Assembly (NCBI GenBank): GCA_034520625.1
Contig: JAXHNI010000007.1
Span: forward strand, 62,001-126,000
DNA: 64,000 nucleotides
Reading direction: 5' to 3'
Source: JAANXG01 sp034520625
Lineage (GTDB): Bacteria; Pseudomonadota; Gammaproteobacteria; Arenicellales; JAANXG01
Shown one piece after another: positions 44,661 to 52,866 of this stretch. The translations under genes and the position numbers were made by a program. Below the pieces are notes generated by a model. That model saw nothing but the letters and a program-made list of their open reading frames with translations. It ran no database searches and was not told the DNA's origin. Within the stretch, counting starts at the first letter, position 1, and every line of letters begins with the position of its first letter.

Positions 44661-45689
44661 TTACTCGTTCAGATCAAGAACGATCTTGCTGGCCGTTCCG
44701 GCATTCAAGGCTTTGAACCCCTGTTCGAAATCCTCGAATGGCAGCCGATGGGTGATGACGGGGCTGACATCCAGCCCGCTGCCCAGCATGGCGATGGTCT
44801 TGTGCCAAGTCTCGAACATCTCCCGACCATAGATCCCCTTGATGGTAATACCCTTGAAAATCGCCTCGTTCAGATCCACCAAAGGCGGATCCGGATACAG
44901 GCCCAGGAGCGCCAGGTGCCCACCGTGCATCAGGGCCCGAACCTGGTCCGTCAGGGCATCGGGGCTGCCGGACATTTCCAGGCCGACATCGAAACCTTCC
45001 CGCATGCCCAGATCGCGCATCACGTCCTTCAGATCGACGCGGTCGGCCCGGACCGCCCGACTGGCTCCCATTTCCCCGGCCAGCGCCAGGCGGGCGTCGT
45101 TGATATCGGTGACGACGACATGGTGTGCGCCGACATGCCGCGCCACGGCGGCGGCCATGACGCCGATGGGTCCCGCACCGGTAATCAATATATCCTCGCC
45201 CACCAGATCGAAGGACAGCGCCGTATGCACCGCATTGCCCAGCGGATCCAGTATGGCCGCGATGTCGTCCGGCATTTCGTCGGGTATCGGGTACGCATTC
45301 ACCGCCGGGATGCAGACATAGTCGGCAAATGCGCCGGGCCGGTTGACGCCGACGCCCTGCGTGTCCCTGCACAGGTGACCGCGGCCCGCCCGGCAGTTCC
45401 GGCACACGCCGCACATGATATGGCCTTCCCCGGCGACACGTTGACCCTTTGCGACTGCTTTTATTGCACTGCCGACCTCTTCGACAATGCCGACGTACTC
45501 GTGGCCGACGACCATCGGGACCGGCACCGCGCCCTGCGCCCACTTGTCCCAGTTGTAGATATGCAGGTCGGTGCCGCAGATCGCAGCCTTGCTGACCTGG
45601 ATCAACACATCGTTCGGGCCGGGAACCGGATCGTCGACCTGTTCCAGCCAGAGACCGGGTTCAGCTTTTGATTTGACCAGCGCCCTCAT
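44661..45689 (-). CDS. tdh: L-threonine 3-dehydrogenase
   Basis: Zinc- and NAD-dependent enzyme (342 aa) converting threonine to 2-amino-3-ketobutyrate. Catalytic zinc ligands are C38 (CGTD) and H63/E64 (VGHEYVG); structural zinc cysteines are C93, C96, C99 and C107. The start MRALVKSKAEPG (45689) matches E. coli Tdh. It follows kbl on the same strand and precedes copy 3 of the repeat. Confidence 0.96.
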   Translation of the reverse strand: MRALVKSKAEPGLWLEQVDDPVPGPNDVLIQVSKAAICGTDLHIYNWDKWAQGAVPVPMVVGHEYVGIVEEVGSAIKAVAKGQRVAGEGHIMCGVCRNCRAGRGHLCRDTQGVGVNRPGAFADYVCIPAVNAYPIPDEMPDDIAAILDPLGNAVHTALSFDLVGEDILITGAGPIGVMAAAVARHVGAHHVVVTDINDARLALAGEMGASRAVRADRVDLKDVMRDLGMREGFDVGLEMSGSPDALTDQVRALMHGGHLALLGLYPDPPLVDLNEAIFKGITIKGIYGREMFETWHKTIAMLGSGLDVSPVITHRLPFEDFEQGFKALNAGTASKIVLDLNE

Positions 45690-45726
45690 GCCGCATTCCC
45701 GGCACACGCCGGCCCGGAATTCCTCA

Positions 45727-46914
45727 TCAGATCACACCGACAGCGCGGCCCGCTTCTTCGAACACATCCGCGGCCCGTTCGAGCTGTTCCGGCGAATGCC
45801 CCGCGCTCATCTGTGTGCGAACCCGCGCCTGTCCCTCGGGAACCACCGGATAGGAGAAAGCGGTGACATAAATCCCCTTGTCCATCAGGGCGGCGGCGAA
45901 GGCCTGGGCGAGCCGGGCGTCTCCGACCATGGCCGGGATAATCGGATGCTCGCCGGGGATCAAATCGAAGCCCGATGCCGCAAGCCGGTCCCGGAACAAA
46001 CGGGCGTTGGCGTGCAACCGGTTTCGAAGTGTTTCGTCGTTCTCCACCAGGTCCAGCGCCTTCAAAGTGGCAGCGGCAATCGGCGGCGCCACGGAGTTCG
46101 AGAACAAGTAAGGGCGGGCACGCTGGCGCAACAGCGCAATCAACGGGCCGGGGCCGGCCACGAATCCGCCGCTGGCGCCGCCCAGGGCTTTGCCGAAGGT
46201 GCTGCTCACCAGATGAACACCTTCCGCGACACCGCAGTGCGTTGGCGTGCCGGCACCGCGCGCCCCCAGCACGCCCGTGGCATGGCTGTCGTCCACCATT
46301 ACCAGGGCGTCATAGCGCTCGGCGAGATCACAGATTTCCGGCAACTTGGCGGTGCTTCCGTCCATCGAGAACACGCCGTCGGTCACCACCAGCCGGTGCC
46401 GGGCATCGGCCGCCTCCCGGAGCCGGGTTTCCAGGTCCGCCATGTCGTTGTTGGCATATCGAAGCCGCCTGGCCTTGCACAGGCGTATACCGTCGATAAT
46501 CGATGCGTGATTCAATGCATCGGAGATGACCGCGTCCTCCGGCCCCAGCAGCGCTTCGAACACGCCGCCGTTCGCATCGAAGCACGAGGAGAACAGGATT
46601 GCATCCTGCTTGCCCAGGAAGCGGCTGATACGCTGCTCGAGTTCCTTGTGCAGGTCCTGGGTGCCGCAAATGAATCGCACCGAGGCCATGCCCAGGCCGT
46701 GGGTTTCCAGGCCCCGCCGAGCGGCGTCGATCAACGCCGGATGGTCGGCGAGCCCGAGGTAATTGTTGGCGCACAGGTTGAGTGCCTCACCGCGCCCGTC
46801 GATGCGAACCAGAGCGGACTGCGGGGAAACCATCACCCGCTCCTGCTTGTAGAGGCCCCGGTCGCGAATCGATGCCAGGGTCTTTTCCGCGGACTCTATC
46901 AGTGCCCGGGACAT
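45727..46914 (-). CDS. kbl: Glycine C-acetyltransferase (2-amino-3-ketobutyrate CoA ligase)
   Basis: PLP enzyme (395 aa) that splits the Tdh product with CoA into glycine and acetyl-CoA. The PLP lysine is K242 (SSTFGKALGG) and the DDSHATGVLG loop is present. The start at 46914 (MSRALIESAEKTL) gives the usual length. kbl-tdh form the standard threonine catabolic pair; the glycine product could connect to the C1 enzymes of this region. Confidence 0.97.
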   Translation of the reverse strand: MSRALIESAEKTLASIRDRGLYKQERVMVSPQSALVRIDGRGEALNLCANNYLGLADHPALIDAARRGLETHGLGMASVRFICGTQDLHKELEQRISRFLGKQDAILFSSCFDANGGVFEALLGPEDAVISDALNHASIIDGIRLCKARRLRYANNDMADLETRLREAADARHRLVVTDGVFSMDGSTAKLPEICDLAERYDALVMVDDSHATGVLGARGAGTPTHCGVAEGVHLVSSTFGKALGGASGGFVAGPGPLIALLRQRARPYLFSNSVAPPIAAATLKALDLVENDETLRNRLHANARLFRDRLAASGFDLIPGEHPIIPAMVGDARLAQAFAAALMDKGIYVTAFSYPVVPEGQARVRTQMSAGHSPEQLERAADVFEEAGRAVGVI

Positions 46915-46918
46915 GATT

Positions 46919-47209
46919 TCAGGCAACAGCCTCGGTGACATCTGCCGGCAGCAGGCCTTCGACGACATAGTAGCCCGGATCGTCGACGCCGAGCCCATCC
47001 GTTTCCGCGGCCCGCAGGTTTACGACCACGTGGTCGGGACCGGCAAACTCCGATACACGGCTGGTCTCGCCGATGGGCGGGAGATCGACACCAAGATAGT
47101 GCAATGGTCGTGAACCGATGAACCGCTGCAGGCCATCGAGCTCCAGATCGAAGGTCTCCGTGACGGGATCTCCGGCATTGCCGGACCTGACCAACAGCAA
47201 TTCAGCCAT
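46919..47209 (-). CDS. Small protein of unknown function upstream of kbl
   Basis: A 96-aa acidic protein (MAELLLVRSGNAGDP) that I do not recognise. It contains no membrane segment or obvious metal motif. It lies 4 bp upstream of kbl on the same strand, so it is probably co-transcribed. Codon usage resembles the neighbours, which supports a real gene. Confidence 0.6.
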   Translation of the reverse strand: MAELLLVRSGNAGDPVTETFDLELDGLQRFIGSRPLHYLGVDLPPIGETSRVSEFAGPDHVVVNLRAAETDGLGVDDPGYYVVEGLLPADVTEAVA

Positions 47210-47587
47210 AATATCCTCCAGGTCGTTGTTTCAAGGCGCGTCACGATGACGCGAGCGGGGGCATCGCAAGTGGAGTCACGGCGCCTGCCCCGGGGTGCGA
47301 GGATCATTGTATACCAACCGCCCGCACCATCGCTTTGCCCGTTTCCGGCTCAGAATCGGGTTTCTACCCAGGCCGGCGACCGACCCGACGGGCCGGGACC
47401 CGGCATACGCCGGTACCGGCACCACGCGGCAGCGTGGTCCCGGGGAGGGACTCGGGACTCTCGAAGTTTGAAACGACACGACCCGAATGGCGGATCATGG
47501 GACTTTGAATTCCCCTGTCCGTCAGTTTTGGGATAGATTCATGTTTCGAACGAATCACTACACCATGGAATTCACCCGAAGCGTGCC
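47210..47587. other. 378-bp divergent promoter region
   Basis: Lies between the kbl-operon leader gene and the biotin-ligase-like gene, which point away from each other. No gene or known regulatory RNA was recognised. Confidence 0.5.
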
Positions 47588-48361
47588 ATGACCAGGACCG
47601 AACCGAACCTGCCGGGTCTCTATGAGCTGGTGACCGTCGAGGAAGCAGACAGCGCCCGTGCCTGTGCGGAGCGCCTTGCCGCGGGGGGCGCCGAGGAAGG
47701 TACGCTCGTCTGGGTCAAGAAGCAGACCGAGGGTCTCGGGCGTAAGGGCCGGTACTGGATTTCCGGTGAAAACAACCTTCATTGCGCCATAATCCTTCGC
47801 CCCGAGGACGATTTCAACGCCTGCTGCCAATTGAGCCTCCTCGCCGCCGTCTGCGCCTGCCAGGCCATTACCCTGGTGGGAGAGCCGATGGAGGAGCTGA
47901 GGTTGGGCTGGCCCAACGACATATACCTGAACCGGGGCAAGGTCGGAGTCGTTCACCTGAGCGGCGCGCTTTCCGCCGACGGCAGCCTCCAGTGGATGGT
48001 CGTTTCATTGAACATCAACACCTTCAGCCACCCCGGCTCGCTGGGCTTTGATGCCTCCAGCCTGCGCGGTGAAGGGTTCGAATTCTTTGACCGCATCGAA
48101 GTCCTGGAAGGATTCGCCCGCGAGTTCCTGGCCTGGCTGAACCGGTGGGCGGACGAAGGCCTGGACCCGGTGCGCAAAGCCTGGTCGTGGCGAGGAGACC
48201 GGCAGGACGACGAGCGCTGCATCGAGCTGGACGGAAACCGGCTGCAGGGCACGTTCCACTCAATGGACGACAAGGGTGCTTTGAAACTCAATACCGCCGG
48301 GGGGATAATCTCCATCGACCTGACCGACATATACCGTCCGGAATTCCGGATCGCCGGTTGA
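47588..48361 (+). CDS. Biotin/lipoate protein ligase-like protein (DUF4444 type)
   Basis: A 257-aa BirA-like catalytic domain without a DNA-binding HTH. It has the adenylate-binding loop GLGRKGRYWIS (BirA: GRGRRG) and LGWPNDIYLNRGKVGVVHLSG-like sequence with the catalytic Lys region. The C-terminal about 60 residues (CIELDGNRLQGTFHSMDD) form a small beta domain like DUF4444. Such genes are found beside formate dehydrogenase loci (recollection). The modified substrate is unknown. Four gene-lengths separate it from the fdh operon. It is followed by the Rieske-like gene 15 bp later. Confidence 0.72.
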   Translation: MTRTEPNLPGLYELVTVEEADSARACAERLAAGGAEEGTLVWVKKQTEGLGRKGRYWISGENNLHCAIILRPEDDFNACCQLSLLAAVCACQAITLVGEPMEELRLGWPNDIYLNRGKVGVVHLSGALSADGSLQWMVVSLNINTFSHPGSLGFDASSLRGEGFEFFDRIEVLEGFAREFLAWLNRWADEGLDPVRKAWSWRGDRQDDERCIELDGNRLQGTFHSMDDKGALKLNTAGGIISIDLTDIYRPEFRIAG

Positions 48362-48376
48362 TATTCATTTCGAATA

Positions 48377-49129
48377 ATGAAAAGCAGCAATCATCCACCG
48401 CGCATTGCGCGAAGAGATTTCGTCAAGTCCTGCGTCGGCGTAATGGCCCTCGGCCTGCAGAGCCGTGCCCGTTCCGGGGAGTTGGACACCATGAAGCGGT
48501 ATACGCCGTCTCGCCTGGTTGACGCGCGTACCCGCCGGTTCCGGGTCGCGGACCTGGATCCGGGGGAAACCTACCTGTTTCACTATCCCTACGTCACAAC
48601 GCCGTGTTTCCTGATCAATCTCGGCCGGCCGGTGAATCCCGGCCGCCCTCTGCAGACAGAGGCCGGCGAGCGCTACCAGTGGCCCGGCGGGGTAGGACCG
48701 GAAAACACGATCGTCGCCTTCTCCGCGATCTGTGCCCATAAAATGACCCATCCGGCGAAATCGGTCAGCTTCATCAACTACCGCCCGGAAACCGTCACCT
48801 ACAAAAACAGCAATGACAGGCGTGCGGAGGGCCGCGATCTGATCTACTGCTGCTCCGAAAACAGCGTCTACGACGCCCGGGACGGCGCACGCGTCCTCGG
48901 CGGACCCGCCAGTCAGCCCCTGACCGCCATAGGCCTGGAGTACGACGAGTCGGACGACACCTTGTCGGCCGCCGGTACGTTCGGGGGCGAGATGTATGAA
49001 CAGTTCTTTGCGCGGTTCGGGGATCGGCTGCAACTGGAGTATGAAACAGACGACGTGGACGCCGAGGCCGGCGACGCCACGGTGGTCCAGCACATCGACG
49101 AATTCACCAAATCGCGCGTGCTCTGCTGA
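48377..49129 (+). CDS. Tat-exported Rieske-like protein with altered cluster ligand
   Basis: A 250-aa protein with a twin-arginine-type leader (IARRDFVKS, then a hydrophobic stretch). The Rieske fold is suggested by CAHKMTHP (Cys119, His121) and CCSENSVYDARDGARVLGGP (first Cys158). The second box normally reads CPCHGS; here the ligand His position is Glu161, and both disulfide cysteines are missing (Thr124, Ser160). It may bind a 2Fe-2S cluster with an unusual ligand, or none. It probably sits in an operon with the biotin-ligase-like gene. Confidence 0.72.
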   Translation: MKSSNHPPRIARRDFVKSCVGVMALGLQSRARSGELDTMKRYTPSRLVDARTRRFRVADLDPGETYLFHYPYVTTPCFLINLGRPVNPGRPLQTEAGERYQWPGGVGPENTIVAFSAICAHKMTHPAKSVSFINYRPETVTYKNSNDRRAEGRDLIYCCSENSVYDARDGARVLGGPASQPLTAIGLEYDESDDTLSAAGTFGGEMYEQFFARFGDRLQLEYETDDVDAEAGDATVVQHIDEFTKSRVLC

Positions 49130-49159
49130 GCTCTGTCCGGGCCGGTGGGACTCCCACTA

Positions 49160-49238
49160 CAGCAGCGGGCGGGGTACACCAGCCCTGGATGCTGCACCGT
49201 TTAATGAACCGCGGTTATAGGTCCGGTTTGACGACCCG
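49160..49238 (-). repeat. Fragment of the GTGTACCCCG-ended repeat
   Basis: GCGGGGTACACCAGCCCTGG, then TGCTGCACCGTTTAATG and GGTCCGGTTTGA, resemble the outer parts of copies 2-4. The core palindrome is absent, so this is a solo end or remnant between the convergent Rieske and ankyrin genes. Confidence 0.5.
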
Positions 49239-49252
49239 CCTGGTCGGAGATG

Positions 49253-49984
49253 TTAGTGGCGGTCCCGGTGCCCCACGTCCATCAGTCTGAGCAGCCCCAT
49301 GTCGCCATTCTGCCTCGCAAAGTCCAGCGCCGTGCGTCCGGAGTTGTCCATGATGGTCGGGTCGGCATCCCTCGAAAGGAGGAGCCTCACGGTGTCGGCG
49401 TCTTCGCGGGCCACCGCCAGATGCAGAGCGGTGACGCCGTTCTCTCCGGCCCGGTTCACATCGGTCGGGTCGTTCTCCACCAGCAGCCGCACCATTCGCG
49501 GCCGCTGTTCGTAAACTGCGCGCATCAACGGCGTCCACGAGTAGACATCCCCCCGGTTCGGCTCGGCGCCGTGCTTCAGCAGCAGGCGGGCGACTTCGAC
49601 GTAGCCCTTGACGGCGGCGATCATCAGCGGTGTCCAGCCGTTCTTGGCCACCGCATCCACGTGGGCATGGTGTTCCAGAAGCAGTGACACGGGTTCCGAT
49701 TTTCCGCTCAACACGGCGTACATGATGGCAGTGCCGCCGTTTTTATTCGGCTGATTGACGTCGACCCCCTGTTCGAGCAACGCCCTCATCCGTTCACTGT
49801 CACCGGCTTTCGCCGCCGCCATCAAGGCAGTCTTGCCGTTGCTGTGAACCCGGTCCACCCCGTTGTGCGCAGTGGCCGGATCGCCCGCCGACGCACCGGC
49901 GCACAACAGCCAGGTCAGGGCGAACCAGAAAAGGTATCTGCGGGCGATGATGGAGACTTCAGTGGGTCGCACCGGCACCGGCAT
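49253..49984 (-). CDS. Secreted ankyrin-repeat protein
   Basis: A 243-aa protein with an N-terminal signal peptide (RRYLFWFALTWLLCAGASAG) followed by five to six ankyrin repeats: NGKTALMAAAKAGDSE, NGGTAIMYAVLSGKSE, NGWTPLMIAAVKGYVE, YSWTPLMRAVYEQRP, NGVTALHLAVAREDAD, SGRTALDFARQNG. It likely mediates periplasmic protein contacts; the partner is unknown. Its start overlaps the upstream gene by 26 bp, so the two are co-transcribed. Confidence 0.85.
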   Translation of the reverse strand: MPVPVRPTEVSIIARRYLFWFALTWLLCAGASAGDPATAHNGVDRVHSNGKTALMAAAKAGDSERMRALLEQGVDVNQPNKNGGTAIMYAVLSGKSEPVSLLLEHHAHVDAVAKNGWTPLMIAAVKGYVEVARLLLKHGAEPNRGDVYSWTPLMRAVYEQRPRMVRLLVENDPTDVNRAGENGVTALHLAVAREDADTVRLLLSRDADPTIMDNSGRTALDFARQNGDMGLLRLMDVGHRDRH

Positions 49985-50528
49985 CGATCCTAGGGGAGTA
50001 GTGCGACACGATCTCAGAGAGAGCCTTGTCGCTGTCGTACTGGCTGGAAATTCTCAACAGTGAGTCGTGGGCGAAAGCATCCCTGGCAATGGACTCGAAC
50101 AGCTCGTGCTGCCGGCTCTCGATTTCCTGCTCCTGGGCCTGAATCACCCTGAAATCGTTGTCGCCGAAGAAACAGCAGATGCGATCCTGCCGCGCGAGCA
50201 GCTTGATGGCCTGATAGTGCGTCTCCTCGCGCCCGGGAACCAGCAACACTTCAAACTTGAGAGCGTCATCCGGGACCGTGGCAATACTCAGCTCCATGGA
50301 GACTATCGCCGCAGCGCCGTGGGCCAGCAGCTTCGGCTCGATCTCGACCGGGGTAGGCTCCCGTGCGCTTTTCAGCAGCCGCCGATCCTGCCGGCATTCT
50401 GGTCCGGCGACGTGCACGAATAGCGCCGCTTCCCAGTCCCCCTCGCCGCCGAGCTTAACGGGCACGCAGGTGGCCGCAGAGCCCGTCGCACGCATTGATT
50501 GGGTTATCGATCGGGGAAAGGTGTCCAT
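49959..50528 (-). CDS. Protein of unknown function upstream of the ankyrin gene
   Basis: A 189-aa protein I do not recognise. It has no signal peptide; the middle (AAIVSMELSIATVPDDALKF and DRICCFFGDNDFRVIQAQEQ) is beta-rich, and a helical stretch with EIESRQHELFESIARD follows. An ATG 11 codons later (50495) is an alternative start. It overlaps the ankyrin gene and is probably expressed with it. The 301-bp gap upstream (50529-50829) shows nothing clear. Confidence 0.55.
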   Translation of the reverse strand: MDTFPRSITQSMRATGSAATCVPVKLGGEGDWEAALFVHVAGPECRQDRRLLKSAREPTPVEIEPKLLAHGAAAIVSMELSIATVPDDALKFEVLLVPGREETHYQAIKLLARQDRICCFFGDNDFRVIQAQEQEIESRQHELFESIARDAFAHDSLLRISSQYDSDKALSEIVSHYSPRIDAGAGATH

Positions 50529-50829
50529 AACACGTAAACAGTACTACACACCGTGAATGCCGCGCCATAATAAACGGCCGGCGTTCATGCCATTGTGCCG
50601 GTGCTTGATGACGGGCAACCGCAACCCACCGGGCTTTGACGAGAGACGGCCTCAAACGATGAAATAACCGGCAAGCCTGGAGTCTCCCGCTTCTCGCCAA
50701 CGCCCGAACGTTTCAATCTCCCGCCCGCCGGAAACCGGCTGTGCGACGCGCATACCAAAGCCTGCCGGCCCAGAAGCCTGCGTTGCTGTGGTGCATTGTC
50801 AGCAGGAATAGTTACTACGGCGCAGACTC

Positions 50830-51888
50830 TTAGCTCGTGGTGGTCTGAGTCTTTCCAGCCGGCGCCTCGTCCCTGCTGGTGTCCTCGGCCGTGTTCTTGA
50901 CTTCTTCGTACCACAGGTCGTGATGCTGCTTGGCCCATTCGACACTGACGCGTCCGGTCGTCATGCCTTCGAGCGAGCCCTCGGTACCGGCGGTTCCGAT
51001 ATAGATATGCCCGAACGCCACAGCAACCCATACCAGCCCGGCCACGGCGTGAATCAGGTTGGCGAGCTGCATGTCTTCGCGGGTGAATCCAAAATTCGGG
51101 AAGTCCAGCACCAGGCCCGTCACGCACACGGCAACACCGAAGGTGCAGATGATCCAAAACCACAGTTTTTCGCCGCCGTTCATCCGGCCCGCCGACGGAT
51201 GGCCCTTGCCGAACCAGCCGCCGCCCTTCGCAAACCATTTGAAGTCCGTGGCGTTGGGGATGTTGTGGCGTATCCAGATAAGAATTTCCAGAAGCACGCC
51301 CACCACGAAAAACGGGCCCAGGTAATTGTGCAGCGTCATCGCCACCTGGGCCCAGGCGGCGAATCCGGTGGATCCCATCACGGGAATCAGAACAGCCCGG
51401 CCAAACAGCATGCTGAGACCGGTAATGGTCAGAACTATGAACAGGACCGCGGTAAACCAGTGGAGATAACGTTCGAATACGCTCCATCTCTGCACGGTTT
51501 TTCCCGACCGCTCGTCGTCGAGCTTGACTCCGCCCATGGTGACGAGGTGGAAAAGCCCGATGGCCAGCAGGCTGACCGCCAGCACCCACGGGCCATAGGT
51601 CGAGACCGGCCCGTTGCGGTATTGACGCCAGTTCTGCCCGCCGTTCTGAATCAGGGTATTGGTGGTGTAAGGCCCGCTGGATGACACGTAGCCTTCCTGG
51701 CTCTTGCGGACCGCCCCCCAGAAGTCCGACCTGGGATTCGTTTCTTCCTGGGATTGGGCATGGGTGGTGCCCATCAAACCGACGTAAACGTAGCCCGTCA
51801 GCGGCAGAATCAGCGAGCCGCACAGTATGACCGCCACGCTCCACAGCATGATTCTTGCGTGACGCGATTTCTTGGTGATATTGCCCAT
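50830..51888 (-). CDS. Formate dehydrogenase gamma subunit (cytochrome b556)
   Basis: A 352-aa membrane cytochrome b. An N-terminal signal/anchor (about 14-36) is followed by a periplasmic loop and four core segments with heme histidines in ERYLHWFTAV, MTLHNYLGPFF and LIHAVAGLVW. It takes electrons from FdhB to the quinone pool. It is the last gene of the operon torD-tat-fdhA-fdhB-lipoprotein-fdhC. The ORF length is longer than E. coli FdnI because of the periplasmic loop, as in other non-enteric FDHs. Confidence 0.9.
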   Translation of the reverse strand: MGNITKKSRHARIMLWSVAVILCGSLILPLTGYVYVGLMGTTHAQSQEETNPRSDFWGAVRKSQEGYVSSSGPYTTNTLIQNGGQNWRQYRNGPVSTYGPWVLAVSLLAIGLFHLVTMGGVKLDDERSGKTVQRWSVFERYLHWFTAVLFIVLTITGLSMLFGRAVLIPVMGSTGFAAWAQVAMTLHNYLGPFFVVGVLLEILIWIRHNIPNATDFKWFAKGGGWFGKGHPSAGRMNGGEKLWFWIICTFGVAVCVTGLVLDFPNFGFTREDMQLANLIHAVAGLVWVAVAFGHIYIGTAGTEGSLEGMTTGRVSVEWAKQHHDLWYEEVKNTAEDTSRDEAPAGKTQTTTS

Positions 51889-51983
51889 GGATGCGTATCC
51901 CCTATGTATTAGCTGATTGGTACTGCCGGCACTGCCGGGCTGTAGCTGGTTTTACGGGCCTGGCTGCTGATAAGGGCATCCGT

Positions 51984-52172
51984 TTACCTGTCGGTCTGAA
52001 CCGTGTCGAAGCGCTCCTGCAGGGTCTGGGCGCGCTCACTCGCGTCGGCGTCGAGCAGGGGATCTGTCTCGCCTTTGTACACCCCGGGCTCGAACTCGGT
52101 GACATCCGTTGTTTCATAGCATCCGGCAGCCATTGCGGCCAACCCCAGCATGATGATCGTGCGAACCGCCAT
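51984..52172 (-). CDS. Small lipoprotein in the formate dehydrogenase operon
   Basis: A 62-aa protein with lipobox AAMAAGC after a short hydrophobic helix, then acidic sequence (ETTDVTEFEPGVYKG). It sits between fdhB and fdhC. Its function is unknown; it may help anchor or assemble the complex. ATG 52172 is used because the longer frame lacks a signal. Confidence 0.7.
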   Translation of the reverse strand: MAVRTIIMLGLAAMAAGCYETTDVTEFEPGVYKGETDPLLDADASERAQTLQERFDTVQTDR

Positions 52173-52225
52173 AATCACGTTGTTGGCTCTCCTTATTGTT
52201 GAAAACCTATGAGAGACAGAACCAC

Positions 52226-52253
52226 GGACGCCCACCCCGCGGGGAGGGCGTCC
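52226..52253. other. Hairpin between fdhB and the lipoprotein gene
   Basis: GGACGCCC and GGGCGTCC form a perfect 8-bp stem with a GC-rich loop. No T-run follows. It may tune downstream expression within the fdh operon. Confidence 0.5.
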
Positions 52254-52263
52254 GGGAGCCCCG

Positions 52264-52854
52264 TCAGGCGTCCGCGCCGTACGCGGTGCCCCAACCCCAT
52301 GACTGCGGCCGGCCGCCGCGCCTTAGAACGCGCTCGCGATAGATATCGGCGATGACATCGCCATCGCCGGCAACCAGCGCCTTGGTAGAGCACATCTCCG
52401 CGCACAAGGGGAGCTTGCCTTCAGCGATACGATTGCGCCCGTACTTGAGGTACTCGGCATCGCTGTTGTCATCCCCCGGACCGCCGGCACAGAAGGTGCA
52501 TTTGTCCATCTTGCCCCGGACTCCGAATGCAGCCTGCTGGGGATACTGCGGCGCCCCGAAGGGGCACGCATAGAAGCAGTAACCGCAGCCGATACACAGG
52601 TCCTTGTCGTGCAGGACGATGCCGTCATCGGTGGTGTAGAAACAATCCACCGGGCAAACCGCGGCGCAGGGCGCATCGGTACAGTGCATGCAGGCCACCG
52701 AGATGGATTTCTCGCCCGGCTCACCGTCGTTCAGGACGACGACCCGCCGGCGGTTCACGCCCCAGGGTACTTCATGCTCGTTCTTGCAGGCCGTAACACA
52801 CGCGTTGCATTCGATGCAGCGCTCAGCATCACAAAGAAACTTCATTCGTGCCAT
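52264..52854 (-). CDS. Formate dehydrogenase iron-sulfur subunit
   Basis: A 196-aa ferredoxin-type electron-transfer subunit with four 4Fe-4S motifs: CIECNACVTACKNEHEVPWG, CMHCTDAPCAAVCPVDC, CIGCGYCFYACPFG and the CTFC...CAEMC set. It transfers electrons from FdhA to FdhC. It lies 12 bp after fdhA. Confidence 0.93.
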   Translation of the reverse strand: MARMKFLCDAERCIECNACVTACKNEHEVPWGVNRRRVVVLNDGEPGEKSISVACMHCTDAPCAAVCPVDCFYTTDDGIVLHDKDLCIGCGYCFYACPFGAPQYPQQAAFGVRGKMDKCTFCAGGPGDDNSDAEYLKYGRNRIAEGKLPLCAEMCSTKALVAGDGDVIADIYRERVLRRGGRPQSWGWGTAYGADA

Positions 52855-52866
52855 GTCGTTACCCTC

